DNA from: Deltaproteobacteria bacterium
Lineage (GTDB): Bacteria; Desulfobacterota; Syntrophia; Syntrophales; UBA5619
Reading direction: 5' to 3'
DNA length: 64,000 nucleotides
NCBI GenBank assembly: GCA_021372695.1
Contig: JAJFTY010000139.1
Span: 1 to 64,000 of the forward strand
Below are positions 1 through 8,997 of the stretch, one piece after another. A model generated the notes under the pieces. It had not been told where the DNA came from. It searched no databases and saw only the letters and a list, made by a program, of their open reading frames with translations. The translations under genes and the position numbers were made by a program. The stretch's first letter is position 1. The number at the start of each line of letters is the position of its first letter.

Positions 1-564
1 CGAACTGGGCTTCCAGATAACGACATCACCGCAGACGGCCGCGATGAGCGCATTCCAGGACCAGACGGCCACGGGGAAATTGTAGGCTGTGATGACACCC
101 ACGACGCCCAGGGGGTGCCACTGCTCGTACATCCGGTGCCGCGGCCGCTCGCTGTGCATGGTCAGGCCGTAGAGCATCCGGCTCTGGCCGACGGCGAAGT
201 CGGCGACATCGATCATCTCCTGGACTTCACCCCGGCCTTCCGCCGCAATCTTGCCCATTTCCCAGGTCACCAGTCTCCCCAGCGGCGCCTGGTGCTCGCG
301 CAGGAGATCGCCGATTTCACGAACGATCTGACCCCGGACGGGAGCGGGTGTCATGCGCCATTTCGCGAAGGCTGCGTGGGCTTTTTCGATCACCTGCTCG
401 TAGTCGGCGGTGTCCGCTTGGACGACTTTCGCGATCGGCCGGCCGTCGATGGGCGAAACACTGACCAGATCGCGGCCGCCGGTTTTCAACCAGCCGTCAC
501 TGCGGCCGGTCGTGGCGCCGGAATTGACCTCCCCGATGCCCAGTTTTTTCAGAAAATCGTCCAT
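1..564 (-). CDS. Aldehyde dehydrogenase, ALDH7-type, N-terminal part (cut by window edge)
   Basis: Oxidises an aldehyde to the carboxylic acid with NAD(P). Only the first 188 residues are in the window, so the catalytic Cys and Glu cannot be seen. The reading frame is open to the edge. The N-terminus (MDDFLKKLGI, then SPIDGRPIAKV around residue 38) and TAYNFPVAVWSWNA around residue 160, followed by WKPS (the cofactor-binding Lys), are typical of the ALDH7 branch that includes L-aminoadipate-semialdehyde and piperideine-6-carboxylate dehydrogenases. The start ATG lies 17 bases after the stop of the TRAP permease gene on the same strand, so it is probably the last gene of that operon. It may oxidise the aldehyde made by the ThDP enzyme upstream. 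The family call is firm; the substrate is unknown. Confidence 0.85.
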   Translation of the reverse strand, partial: MDDFLKKLGIGEVNSGATTGRSDGWLKTGGRDLVSVSPIDGRPIAKVVQADTADYEQVIEKAHAAFAKWRMTPAPVRGQIVREIGDLLREHQAPLGRLVTWEMGKIAAEGRGEVQEMIDVADFAVGQSRMLYGLTMHSERPRHRMYEQWHPLGVVGVITAYNFPVAVWSWNALIAAVCGDVVIWKPSS

Positions 565-581
565 GTTTTATCCTATTGGTT

Positions 582-2480
582 TCAGGCCGCTCGGTTTTGC
601 CTGGGCGTCCCGAGGTAGACATAGGCCAGGAAAGCCAGCGTCACCGCGGCGGCGATACCGAAGGCCAGTGGCTGGGCGACTATCGGCCGGTCGGTGCAGA
701 GGATCACCCCCCCGGCGGCCGCGACCAGCATGACCGCCCTTACGAGCAAATTGATTCGCTTGAAGAAGAATCCTGTCACGGCCGCGGAGAGGAAGACGAC
801 GGAAATGATGATCCACAACGCCAGTGACAGGGTTTCGACGATCCCTCCCTTGAGCAGGAGGGCGTGGTTGAAGACGAAGATATAGGGGATCGTGAAGGCC
901 ACAATCGCCATCTTGAAGGCCTCGAAACCCGTCTGCAACGGCTTGGCGCCGGCGATGGAGGCCGCACAGTAGGCGGGAATGCAGACGGGCGGGGTGACCT
1001 CCGCCAGGATGGAAAAGTAGAAGACGAAGAGGTGCGCCGCCAGCAGGTTGACCCCCAGGGCCACCAGGGCCGGGCCGCCGATCGTGATGGCGACGATGTA
1101 GGCCGGAGTGCAGGGCATGCCCATGCCCAGGATCAGGGATGTGACCATGATCAGCATCAGGGCCGGCAGCAGGTGGCCTCCCGACCAGTTGGTGATCACC
1201 GTGGCGATGCCCAAGGCCAGACCCGTATGGGTGACGATGGCCACGATCATCCCGGCACCGGCGCAGGCCAGGGCGATCATGACCATGTTCTGTCCGGCCG
1301 ACCGCAGCGCCTCCAGTGTTTTTCCGGGGGTCATGGCGGTCTTCTTCTTGAAGAAGCTGATCAGGAAAGACATGGCGATGGCTCCCATGGCGGCCATGAA
1401 GACGGAATAGCCAGCGATGAGCAGCCCCATGAGGCCGAACAGGGGGATGAGCAGGTAGGAATCCTTGATGATGACCGACAGGGGCACCATCATGTCCTCC
1501 TCCTTCATGCCCTTCAAGTTGTCCTTGACGGCGATGAAGTGAACCCGGATGGCGAGGCTCGCATAGTAGGCAATCGCCGGCAGAGCGGCCGCCACGCAGA
1601 TGTCGAGATAGGGGATGCCCGTGATCTCGGACATCACGAAGGCGCCGGCGCCCATGATCGGCGGCATGTACTGCCCGCCACTGGAGGCGACCGCCTCCAC
1701 CGCCCCGGCGAACTGCGGGCGGTAGCCCAGCCGTTTCATCATCGGGATGGTGAAGGTTCCGGTGGCATAGACGTTGGCCGCCGCCACGCCGCTGATCGAT
1801 CCGAAGAAGGCGCTGCTGACGACGGCCACCTTGGCCGGTCCTCCCTGGCTCTTGCCGGTCAGCCGGCAGGCAAGGTCGGTGAAGAACTTCCCGGTCTGGG
1901 TTCCTTCCATGATGGAGCCGAAGATGACGAAAAGGGCGACGAAGGTGGCGGAAATGCCCGTGATGGAGCCGTAGATTCCGGAGTCGGTCAGCATGTACTC
2001 CATCTCGATCAGTTCGGACAGAGGCAGGGGCTTGCAGTAGAAGACCCCTGAAAAGTTGGGCGCGGCGAAGACGTAGACGAAAAAGCCGCAGATCAGGATG
2101 GTCATGGCCGGAACCACGGCCCTGCGGATCGCCTCGAGGAGCAGGACGATGTTCAGGGCACCCAGTCCCATCTGAAGGGGTGTCAGGGGATCGACGAATT
2201 CAAACCGGGAACTCAGGGCGCCGTTGTTGAAAATGATGTAGAGGGCGGGAAGGAGCGCCAGGAAGGCCAGGATCCAATCATACGCAGGAATCCTGTCCGC
2301 CGCCGTCCTCTTGCTCGCCGGAAAGAGGATAAAGGCCATCGGCAGCAGAAAGAGGAGATGAACGCCCCGCTGGATCCGGGGTTGCATGATGCCGAAGGTC
2401 GCTGTGTAGAGGGCAAAGACCGAAACCACCGTCAGCCAGAGGCCGATCACCGTTTTTTTCCAACCCGTTAGCGTTCTCAA
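582..2480 (-). CDS. TRAP transporter permease, fused small and large subunits (DctQM-type)
   Basis: Membrane permease of a tripartite ATP-independent periplasmic transporter. It moves an organic acid with Na+ or H+ after delivery by the TAXI receptor encoded just upstream. The 632-residue protein is hydrophobic throughout. Four N-terminal helices (small-subunit-like) precede a DctM-like domain with the motif EAVASSGGQYMPPIMGAGAF. I chose a TTG start at 2480 because GGAG lies 8 bases before it and the protein then starts with LRTLTGWKK and a first helix. An ATG 35 codons upstream (2585) would add an Arg/Gly-rich, non-membrane extension with no good ribosome site. TAXI receptors usually pair with fused permeases like this one. 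Confidence 0.9.
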   Translation of the reverse strand: MRTLTGWKKTVIGLWLTVVSVFALYTATFGIMQPRIQRGVHLLFLLPMAFILFPASKRTAADRIPAYDWILAFLALLPALYIIFNNGALSSRFEFVDPLTPLQMGLGALNIVLLLEAIRRAVVPAMTILICGFFVYVFAAPNFSGVFYCKPLPLSELIEMEYMLTDSGIYGSITGISATFVALFVIFGSIMEGTQTGKFFTDLACRLTGKSQGGPAKVAVVSSAFFGSISGVAAANVYATGTFTIPMMKRLGYRPQFAGAVEAVASSGGQYMPPIMGAGAFVMSEITGIPYLDICVAAALPAIAYYASLAIRVHFIAVKDNLKGMKEEDMMVPLSVIIKDSYLLIPLFGLMGLLIAGYSVFMAAMGAIAMSFLISFFKKKTAMTPGKTLEALRSAGQNMVMIALACAGAGMIVAIVTHTGLALGIATVITNWSGGHLLPALMLIMVTSLILGMGMPCTPAYIVAITIGGPALVALGVNLLAAHLFVFYFSILAEVTPPVCIPAYCAASIAGAKPLQTGFEAFKMAIVAFTIPYIFVFNHALLLKGGIVETLSLALWIIISVVFLSAAVTGFFFKRINLLVRAVMLVAAAGGVILCTDRPIVAQPLAFGIAAAVTLAFLAYVYLGTPRQNRAA

Positions 2481-2615
2481 TGAACCGTCTCCATTCGTGA
2501 TTGATTGCCTTCCGGGCCATCGGCCTGCGCAGATCGGCGCCCTGCCGGGTCGGAGGCGCGGGCCTTCTCCGCTCCTCCGACCCATGGTCTACGGATATCG
2601 AACCGGCTTCCAATG

Positions 2616-3653
2616 CTATTTCATGTAACCGGCTTCCTTGTAATACTTTGCCGCACCGGGGTGGAGGGGAACGGCCACGTGCAGCCACCCCTTTTCCGCG
2701 ATGAAGGTCTCGTTGGCATTGTTGATCTTGTGGAGCTCCTTGACGTTCTGGCAGAGGATCTTCGTGATGGCGTAAACCGCATCTTCAGCGACGTTCTTGC
2801 CGGCCAGGAGTTCGCCCGTGCTCACCACCGTGGAAACATCCTCAGCTTGCCCCTTGTAGGTGCCTTTACGGATGATCTGATGCCCTGAATCCGTTCCCAG
2901 GGTGCCCAGGTCCTTGGCGAGTTTGTCGATGCAGGCGTTGGACATTCCCAGCACGACGCTGGGACGGCTGACGAACATCTCCGTCACCGCCGCGGCCGGC
3001 AGGGCCAGGTGGGTGAACACATAATCCACGTGCCGATCCTGGTAGAGGCTGGTCATGTCGGCGTAGACGGCCTGGTGGACCTTCCCGCCGGCCTTCCTGA
3101 TGGCCTCCAGGGAGATCCCGTAGAAGGCCAGAACGTTCTCGATCAGCGGGAGGTCGGAGGTGCCCTTCATGGGCGCAGCCACGTTGACCGCCTTGCCCGC
3201 CTTGACCATATCGGCCAATTCCTGCACGGTCTTGATCCCCTTGTCCTGGGCGGCCACGAAGTGGACGTAGTAGGTGCCGAAGATGCCGCCGATGGCGCGA
3301 ACATTGGGATTGGGCTTCTCGAAGAGGGGCGCCATGCCGCTGTAGGCCATCTTGTCCACAAAGGTGATGCCCCATCCCAGGTCGTCCTTGCCGGTGGAAA
3401 CCCGGACCGGGTTGACCATACCCCCGCCGGGCACGACCTTGACGACCAGTTTGGGCTCCTTTTCCGTGATCAGACGGGCGATGCCGCCGGCCTGGACATA
3501 CCAACCGCCGCCGACCCCGCCGGCAACCCAGGTCAGGGTGGTCGGTTTTAAGGCCTCGGCGGCCGAAGCGGTCCCCGGTCCCGCCGCCAGCGGCAGAACC
3601 AGCGCCATTGCCAGCAAAAGAGCAAAGATGCCTTTCCGCAAAAGATCTTTCAT
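2616..3653 (-). CDS. TAXI-family TRAP transporter solute-binding receptor
   Basis: Periplasmic solute receptor of the TRAP system. A Lys/Arg-bearing signal peptide (residues 1-32, ending GPGTASAAEA) is followed by the TAXI-type opening TLTWVAGGVGGGWYVQAGG and VVPGGGMVNPVR. The length, 345 residues, is normal for the family. The gene lies between the ThDP enzyme and the fused permease on the same strand. TAXI receptors bind glutamate, 2-oxoglutarate or other dicarboxylates where tested; the ligand here cannot be read from sequence. The ribosome site GAGGGAGAC precedes the ATG. Confidence 0.92.
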   Translation of the reverse strand: MKDLLRKGIFALLLAMALVLPLAAGPGTASAAEALKPTTLTWVAGGVGGGWYVQAGGIARLITEKEPKLVVKVVPGGGMVNPVRVSTGKDDLGWGITFVDKMAYSGMAPLFEKPNPNVRAIGGIFGTYYVHFVAAQDKGIKTVQELADMVKAGKAVNVAAPMKGTSDLPLIENVLAFYGISLEAIRKAGGKVHQAVYADMTSLYQDRHVDYVFTHLALPAAAVTEMFVSRPSVVLGMSNACIDKLAKDLGTLGTDSGHQIIRKGTYKGQAEDVSTVVSTGELLAGKNVAEDAVYAITKILCQNVKELHKINNANETFIAEKGWLHVAVPLHPGAAKYYKEAGYMK

Positions 3654-3764
3654 GTCTCCCTCCTCAAGCGTTTGATAAAATTAGATGGATCCCATGACAT
3701 CCTGAAAGGTTGCATCGAGGGTGCAACCGCCTGTGACCGCCAAGATCAACCGTTCAGGCCGACT

Positions 3765-5495
3765 TCAGCCCTGGCCTTTTTGATTCCGCGCCAGTCTTTC
3801 GGCCGCCCTGTGCCATGTATAAACCGGCGGCAGCTGATCCACCTCCGTTTCCGATACCACGTCCAGAAAGACCGGGCCCTTCGCGGCGAACGCTTCATCC
3901 AGCCCCGCTTCCAGTTCGCCCGGCGTTCTGATGTCGAGCGCCTTCATCCCGAATCCCCGGGCCACCATGGCCGGGTTGCCGGGGGTGAAGTCCACGGAGA
4001 GATACTTCTCGTCGCTGTGGAGTTTCTGGAGGCACTTGATCCATCCAAACATGCTGTTGTTGAAATGGATCAGGATCGCCGGTATGTTCAGCCGGACCAG
4101 GGTTTCAAGCTCTCCCGCGGACATGCCCAGACTGCCATCCCCGAAAAGTCCGATCAGGCGCGCGTCGGGGCGCGCAAAGTGTGCCCCCACCACGGCAGGG
4201 ATGGCATAACCCAACCCCCCGTAGGCCCGGGGAATGAGAAAGCGCGAGCCGTTGCCCCTGAGTTTCAGGTAGCGGGTGGTGTAGGGCGTGGGCGTGCCGG
4301 CATCGGCGATCACCACGGTGACGCGCGGCATCCTCTTGTTCAGGGCGGCGATGATCCGCTGCGGTTTCAGCGGGGTCTTCTCGGAAACGAACTCCCCCTC
4401 GGCGGCGTCCCAGAACCGCGCCCTTTCCTGATTCAGCCGGTTCATCCGGGCCGATTCCGTCCGCCGGATCGTCTTGGCCTGGACGAGAACGGAGAGATCC
4501 TCCATGATCAGCCTGGCATCGCCGGCCACGCTCAACGCGTTCTGGAAGTTGTTGCCCAGCATTTCCGGATTGAGATCGACCTGGATAATCTTCCGATCGG
4601 GTTTGCGGGAGGGCATCGACCAGTTGATGGTGGAGACGGAGCCCATCTTGCAGCCCACGTAAAGGAGGACGTCTGCCTCCTCGACGGCCCTATGGGCATG
4701 GGGGTGGAAGCCGTTGTCGCCGATCACGCCCAGGGCCAGCCTATGGTCGTCGGCTATGAGTCCCTGGCCGGAAATCGTCGTCACCACCGGAATCGAGAGC
4801 CACTCCGCAAGGTTGGTGATGGCATGGCCTGCCTGGGAGTGGTTGGCTCCGCCACCGGCGATGATGATCGGCCTCTCGGCCTGAATCAGATCGTCCGCCG
4901 TCTTCTCCAACTCCCCGCGGGCGCCGCGGGTGCGGTAGGCCGGATAGGTTGCGCACTCCACCTCGGCATACAGTTCGCCTTTGTTGCCATCCAACTCCCC
5001 GGTCATGACTTCTTTGGGAAAGGCCATGTGGATCGCGCCGGGGCGACCGGTGGTGGCGATCCTGAAGGCGCGCCGGACCACTTCCGGAACCTTGGCCACG
5101 CTCTTGAGGACGCTGGACCATTTGGTGATGGAGTCGAACAGCTTCTGGCAATCCAGTTCGGTGATGGTCTGCTTGCCTTCGCCGGCCAGGGCGATGTCCG
5201 AGGTGATGAGGATCACCGGGATGGAGGAGGCGTTGGCTTCGGCAATGCCCGGAACCGAGTACAGCGGCCCCGCGCCGCTGGGGCACTCGCAGATGCCCGG
5301 CTTGTGCGCCAGCCTCGCGTAAGCGTCGGCCATGAATGTGGCCGACCGCTCGTCTCTGGCCAGGATATGCTTGATGGCGGGAGCCGCGTTGTGCAGAGCT
5401 TCATACAGGGGAAGGCTGGTGTCTCCGGGAACGCCGAATACGAACTCAACCTGATATGCCCTTAACATTTCGACCAACGCATGAGCGCCGTTCAT
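3765..5495 (-). CDS. Thiamine diphosphate-dependent enzyme, acetolactate synthase/benzoylformate decarboxylase-like
   Basis: ThDP enzyme that probably decarboxylates or condenses a 2-oxo acid in the cytoplasm. The usual three-domain layout is visible: a PYR domain with the activating Glu at residue 49 (ARDERSATFMADAYAR), a central Rossmann-like domain, and a PP domain with the ThDP/Mg signature GDGSLGMSAGELE near residue 450 followed by FNNSMFG. The length (576 aa) fits the family. No ilvN-like regulatory subunit follows. The gene heads the TAXI-TRAP/ALDH operon instead, which suggests a catabolic role: decarboxylating an imported oxo acid to an aldehyde for the ALDH. Acetolactate synthase proper is possible but less likely in this setting. 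Confidence 0.85.
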   Translation of the reverse strand: MNGAHALVEMLRAYQVEFVFGVPGDTSLPLYEALHNAAPAIKHILARDERSATFMADAYARLAHKPGICECPSGAGPLYSVPGIAEANASSIPVILITSDIALAGEGKQTITELDCQKLFDSITKWSSVLKSVAKVPEVVRRAFRIATTGRPGAIHMAFPKEVMTGELDGNKGELYAEVECATYPAYRTRGARGELEKTADDLIQAERPIIIAGGGANHSQAGHAITNLAEWLSIPVVTTISGQGLIADDHRLALGVIGDNGFHPHAHRAVEEADVLLYVGCKMGSVSTINWSMPSRKPDRKIIQVDLNPEMLGNNFQNALSVAGDARLIMEDLSVLVQAKTIRRTESARMNRLNQERARFWDAAEGEFVSEKTPLKPQRIIAALNKRMPRVTVVIADAGTPTPYTTRYLKLRGNGSRFLIPRAYGGLGYAIPAVVGAHFARPDARLIGLFGDGSLGMSAGELETLVRLNIPAILIHFNNSMFGWIKCLQKLHSDEKYLSVDFTPGNPAMVARGFGMKALDIRTPGELEAGLDEAFAAKGPVFLDVVSETEVDQLPPVYTWHRAAERLARNQKGQG

Positions 5496-5829
5496 GTCGA
5501 CCTCCGCAACTGTCGTCGGATCAGTGGAAGCAAACCCCGGATGCCAGCTGGGGCAGGGCCCCGGGGAGTGGGCCCGTATCCTAAAAGGAAATCTGCCAAT
5601 CGATCAGAAGGCAGGACTTCCGATATCCTACATGGGATGTGGTGTCAAGTCTTTAATATTCACACGCCGATTCCGGAAGAATCGGTTATCATGCCATTTG
5701 TTAACAGGATTTTTCCCAATGCAATTCCATTTTGAAAAGCACGCAAGGGCGTGATAGATAGTCATTGCCCTCGGATGCTGTCCGATCCGGCGGAACCTCG
5801 AATCTTGGACAAGTCACTAAGGAGAAGAT
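5496..5829. other. Divergent intergenic region with one short inverted repeat
   Basis: No gene is recognised between the divergent ThDP-enzyme and formyl-hydrolase-like genes. The stretch is more AT-rich than its flanks. It contains the inverted repeat CCGATTC-N5-GAATCGG at 5667-5685, with no T-run after it, so it is more likely an operator than a terminator. AAGGAG at 5817-5822 is the ribosome site of the downstream gene. Confidence 0.4.
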
Positions 5830-6750
5830 ATGCGCATTGCGATCATGGGACAGGCCGCCTTCGGCGCCAAGGTCCTGGAAACGTTATCGGACAGGGGGGA
5901 AGAGATCATCGGCGCCTGGCTCCCCCAGGGGAAGCCGGGAGGAAAGCCCGATCCCGTGAAGGCGGCCGCCGAGGGGCGGGGAATCCCGGTCCACCAGCCG
6001 GAAAGCTACAAGGCGCCGGAGGCGCTGGCAGCATTCAAGGCCACGAATCCCGACCTGCTGATCATGGCCTTCGTCACCGACATCATCCCGCTTGCCTTCA
6101 TCGAGGCCCCGGTCCTGGGGTCGATCTGCTACCACCCATCGATCCTCCCCCGCCACCGCGGCGGAAGCGCGATCAACTGGGCCATCATTATGGGGGACAA
6201 GGAGACGGGACTTTCGATCTTCTGGGCGGACGCGGGGATCGACACAGGGGCCGTCCTCCTCCAGAAACGGGTCGCGATCGGACCCGAGGACACGACCGGC
6301 TCCCTCTATTTCAACAGGCTGTTCCCCCTGGGCGTCGGGGCCATTGCGGAATCCGTCGATCTGATCAAGGCGGGCAGGGCGCCGCGGCTTGTCCAGGACG
6401 AGAGCCTGGCCACCTACGAGCCGCTCTGCAACGACAAGGTCGCCCTGATCGATTGGACCAAACCTGCCGCCGAGGTCTACAACCTCATTCGGGGCTGCGA
6501 CCCCCAGCCGGGGGCGTACTCCTTCCATCGGGGGAAGAAGGTCCACTTCTTCGATGCCCGGCTTGCGGATGCACGGGCAGGTGCCCGTCCGGGAGAGGTC
6601 GTGGCCGCCGATGCAGCCGGATTCACTGTGGCCGCTCCTGGCGGTGCGATCCGGATCGCCAAGGTCCGGACCGATGCGGGCAAGCAGGAGGCCGGTGCCT
6701 TCGCCGCGGAAGCGGGGCTGAAGCCGGGGGAGAGCTTCACGGCCGCCTGA
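5830..6750 (+). CDS. Stand-alone formyltetrahydrofolate hydrolase/formyltransferase-fold protein
   Basis: Belongs to the formyltransferase fold. It resembles the N-terminal hydrolase domain of 10-formyl-THF dehydrogenase (ALDH1L1) more than methionyl-tRNA formyltransferase. The run YHPSILPRHRGGSAINW and then FWADAGIDTG place the catalytic His at 102 and Asp at 138, the same 36-residue spacing as in the ALDH1L1 domain. A C-terminal OB-like domain follows from about residue 205 (IRGCDPQPGAYSF). No acyl-carrier linker or ALDH domain is fused. Likely role: hydrolysing 10-formyl-THF, or transferring a formyl group to an unknown acceptor. The ribosome site AAGGAG is 7 bases before the ATG. The osmC gene follows 46 bases later. 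Confidence 0.8.
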   Translation: MRIAIMGQAAFGAKVLETLSDRGEEIIGAWLPQGKPGGKPDPVKAAAEGRGIPVHQPESYKAPEALAAFKATNPDLLIMAFVTDIIPLAFIEAPVLGSICYHPSILPRHRGGSAINWAIIMGDKETGLSIFWADAGIDTGAVLLQKRVAIGPEDTTGSLYFNRLFPLGVGAIAESVDLIKAGRAPRLVQDESLATYEPLCNDKVALIDWTKPAAEVYNLIRGCDPQPGAYSFHRGKKVHFFDARLADARAGARPGEVVAADAAGFTVAAPGGAIRIAKVRTDAGKQEAGAFAAEAGLKPGESFTAA

Positions 6751-6796
6751 CCACCGGACGCCGGGGTTCCATGGAGCGTTATTCACAGAGGAAGCC

Positions 6797-7282
6797 ATGA
6801 CGGCAGAAGAGCAGGATGATCTGAAGGAAGAGCTGCGGGGGTACAAGGCGAAGATCGGTCCCGTGACGAAAGCGACGCTCACCTGGAGCCGTGATCTGGT
6901 CTTCGTGGGGGCGACACCCCAGGGCTATGAGCTCGAATTCGATGCGGACGCACAGTGGGGCTGCAAGCCGACGGAGGCCCTGCTGATGTCTCTGGGTGGC
7001 TGCATGGCCATCGACATCGTCTCCATCTTGAAGAAGATGCGGATGGAAATCCACCATTTCCGGATGGAGCTCACGGGGACGCGCAATCCCGATCCTCCCC
7101 AGTATTTCCAGGCGGTGGAGATCGTTTTCCATCTGGCCGGCGCCAATCTCGATGACCGTAAGGTCGATCGCGCGGTCGCCCTCTCCCGGGACAAGTACTG
7201 CTCCGTATACAACTCCCTGCGCCCCGACCTGAGACTGAACGTCCGCTACACCCTGGAAGAGGCGGAACCGGCTGCCACATGA
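6797..7282 (+). CDS. OsmC/Ohr family protein
   Basis: Small cytoplasmic peroxide-reducing or thiol-reactive protein. Both family cysteines are present: Cys69 in SLGGCMAIDIVSILKKMR and Cys135 in DKYCSVYNSL. The length, 161 residues, is normal. GAGGAAGCC precedes the ATG. It follows the formyl-hydrolase-like gene by 46 bases on the same strand and may be cotranscribed with it. In OsmC and Ohr the two Cys reduce organic hydroperoxides; whether this member is OsmC, Ohr or the YhfA-like branch is not settled from sequence. Confidence 0.9.
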   Translation: MTAEEQDDLKEELRGYKAKIGPVTKATLTWSRDLVFVGATPQGYELEFDADAQWGCKPTEALLMSLGGCMAIDIVSILKKMRMEIHHFRMELTGTRNPDPPQYFQAVEIVFHLAGANLDDRKVDRAVALSRDKYCSVYNSLRPDLRLNVRYTLEEAEPAAT

Positions 7283-7385
7283 TACCTCCGGTCCGGGCGG
7301 AACGGGACTTGGCCGAAAGATCCGGGCGATTGATGGAGGGTGCGGGGAGCGGATTCGCTTCGGGAAACAAGGCGATGAGAATCCT

Positions 7386-8738
7386 TCATGACCGACGGAT
7401 CAGCTTGTACAACAGGCCAGCCACCGCATCGATAAGGCGCTTGAACTCTCCGCCATGGCTCATCGTTGAACCGAAGAGCTCCCGTCTCAGCCGCCCGATC
7501 TCCTCGTCATCGCAGGCCAGCGGTGAGAGCTGGGCCTCCTGCATGTAGGACCTCTCCCGGTCCAGAAGGCGCTGTGCCTTTTCAACAAAGGGGAGAAGGA
7601 GCCGCCGGATCTCCTCCAGCTGCGCATGCAGCCCTGCCGGCTCCATGGATTCGGGAACCCCCGGCCGCGCTTCCGGATATCCGAAGCCCCCCGGGTCGAG
7701 CCTCTTCCCGATTTCCCCGACCATCAGGTCCAGCGTGGAGTATTCCAATCCTCGGATGCCGCGGCGCCACTGGAGGAGCAGAGGATTACGCCGGTACCAC
7801 AGGGAATGTCTTGCACCGGTCTCGATCAGATCGGCCACGGTCGCCCGTATCTTCCCGAGCACATCGATGATTGTCTGCGGGGGGGCCGGGCCGGCGGTCT
7901 CCTCCGCTTCGCCGGGACCGGGATCGGATTGTCCTCCCGAACTCCCCGGGCCCATTTCCTCACGGACCGAGCCGCCCGAAGAGAGATACTCCCAGAGGTT
8001 TTTCAGGACAACCGCACCTGCCCGGTCTCCGGGCGTATCGAAATGGATGAGCGACAGGATCACCTTCCCCCGTCCGAACCGGCCCTCGACGACGGCCGGT
8101 TCGCCGCGCAGGCGCGCCGGGTCCAGCAGAATCCCGTAGCGCCGCTCCAGTTCGGCCCAGCCGGCGACGCTGCCGTCTGAAACACGGATATCCGAGCTGT
8201 AGGCGTCTGCCTGCGGCTCCTCATACCGGGCCAGAACATGGATGTTCGGGTCCGGGATCATGAACTGCGAGGGCCACCAGGCATGGTAGACGGGCGTTTC
8301 GGCGTCCCGCCAGATCGTGTGCCCGGTGCAGGAAAGGCGGATGCGGCCGCTGAAGCTGGGGACCCTTTCCGATGAGGGCCTCCTGCGGACGGGCAGGAGA
8401 TCGAGCCCGTCTTCGGTGGCCATTCCCGCCCCGCCGCAGATCCCCAGATAACTGCCCCCCGCGGAGATGAAACGCCGGATCTCATCTCTCCCCTTCATCC
8501 CCAATGCGTTGATCTTGTTCGACGCCCAGCCGCCGGGCACAAAGAGCATCCGGTAGCGGCCAAGCCCTCCTTCCCCGATCTCTGCCGACCGGATGAGGTC
8601 AAAGGGCAGCCCGGCTTCCCGGAGCGCCCGCCAGGCCATCACCCCCCAGAGGAACGACTCGTCCCAGAGCAGGGCGCAGGGCCTCTCGGGAAGAGTTGCG
8701 GAGAAGTGCGGAAGCTGATCTGCGATCTGCGGTGCCAT
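7386..8738 (-). CDS. BPL_N-type glutamine-amidotransferase-fold protein with C-terminal helical extension
   Basis: The first roughly 265 residues look like the class I amidotransferase-like BPL_N domain found at the N-terminus of some biotin ligases: LLWDESFLWG, FVPGGWASNK, and the nucleophile elbow GSYLGICGGAGMAT near residue 100. No biotin ligase domain follows. The last roughly 180 residues are charged and helix-rich (DVLGKIRATVADLIETGARH, LLLPFVEKAQRLLDRERSY) with no family I recognise, joined by a Gly/Pro/Glu-rich linker at about 270-295. Stand-alone BPL_N proteins have no settled function. GAGG lies 7 bases before the ATG. The gene is divergent from the YeiH-type transporter, with a 259-base gap. 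Confidence 0.7.
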   Translation of the reverse strand: MAPQIADQLPHFSATLPERPCALLWDESFLWGVMAWRALREAGLPFDLIRSAEIGEGGLGRYRMLFVPGGWASNKINALGMKGRDEIRRFISAGGSYLGICGGAGMATEDGLDLLPVRRRPSSERVPSFSGRIRLSCTGHTIWRDAETPVYHAWWPSQFMIPDPNIHVLARYEEPQADAYSSDIRVSDGSVAGWAELERRYGILLDPARLRGEPAVVEGRFGRGKVILSLIHFDTPGDRAGAVVLKNLWEYLSSGGSVREEMGPGSSGGQSDPGPGEAEETAGPAPPQTIIDVLGKIRATVADLIETGARHSLWYRRNPLLLQWRRGIRGLEYSTLDLMVGEIGKRLDPGGFGYPEARPGVPESMEPAGLHAQLEEIRRLLLPFVEKAQRLLDRERSYMQEAQLSPLACDDEEIGRLRRELFGSTMSHGGEFKRLIDAVAGLLYKLIRRS

Positions 8739-8997
8739 CTTGTTGCCTCGCTCTCATGCGCTTCAATCCGGGGAAACAGGACGATCTATATCGATTTTAA
8801 TGCGGGATTCCAAATGAAAAGTTCGGTATCCAAAATAAAGTTTGTTTTGTGCCGATTGTGTTGTAAAATCCAATCCAGTTTTTCCAGTGGTGGACGCTCT
8901 TCCGCTCTTTCAAATTTTCCAGCGCGTTGCGTCTGATTGTTCAAATCGGGTGCATCACCCCCAACCGTGAGACGGATCGTCTAGGAAGGAGAGCCAG

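Noticed and set aside
115..618. Long plus-strand frame over the left edge
   Set aside because: It is antisense to the aldehyde dehydrogenase, which has clear protein similarity; the plus-strand translation has none.
864..2051. 395-codon plus-strand frame rich in Gly/Asp/His
   Set aside because: Opposite strand of the TRAP permease; a composition artefact of high-GC DNA.
3672..5465. 597-codon plus-strand frame
   Set aside because: Antisense shadow of the ThDP enzyme, whose motifs are unambiguous.
3765..5495. Sulfoacetaldehyde acetyltransferase (Xsc) in place of an acetolactate-synthase-like enzyme
   Set aside because: The opening and the region around the activating Glu do not match the Xsc pattern I know; the acetolactate-synthase/benzoylformate-decarboxylase pattern fits better.
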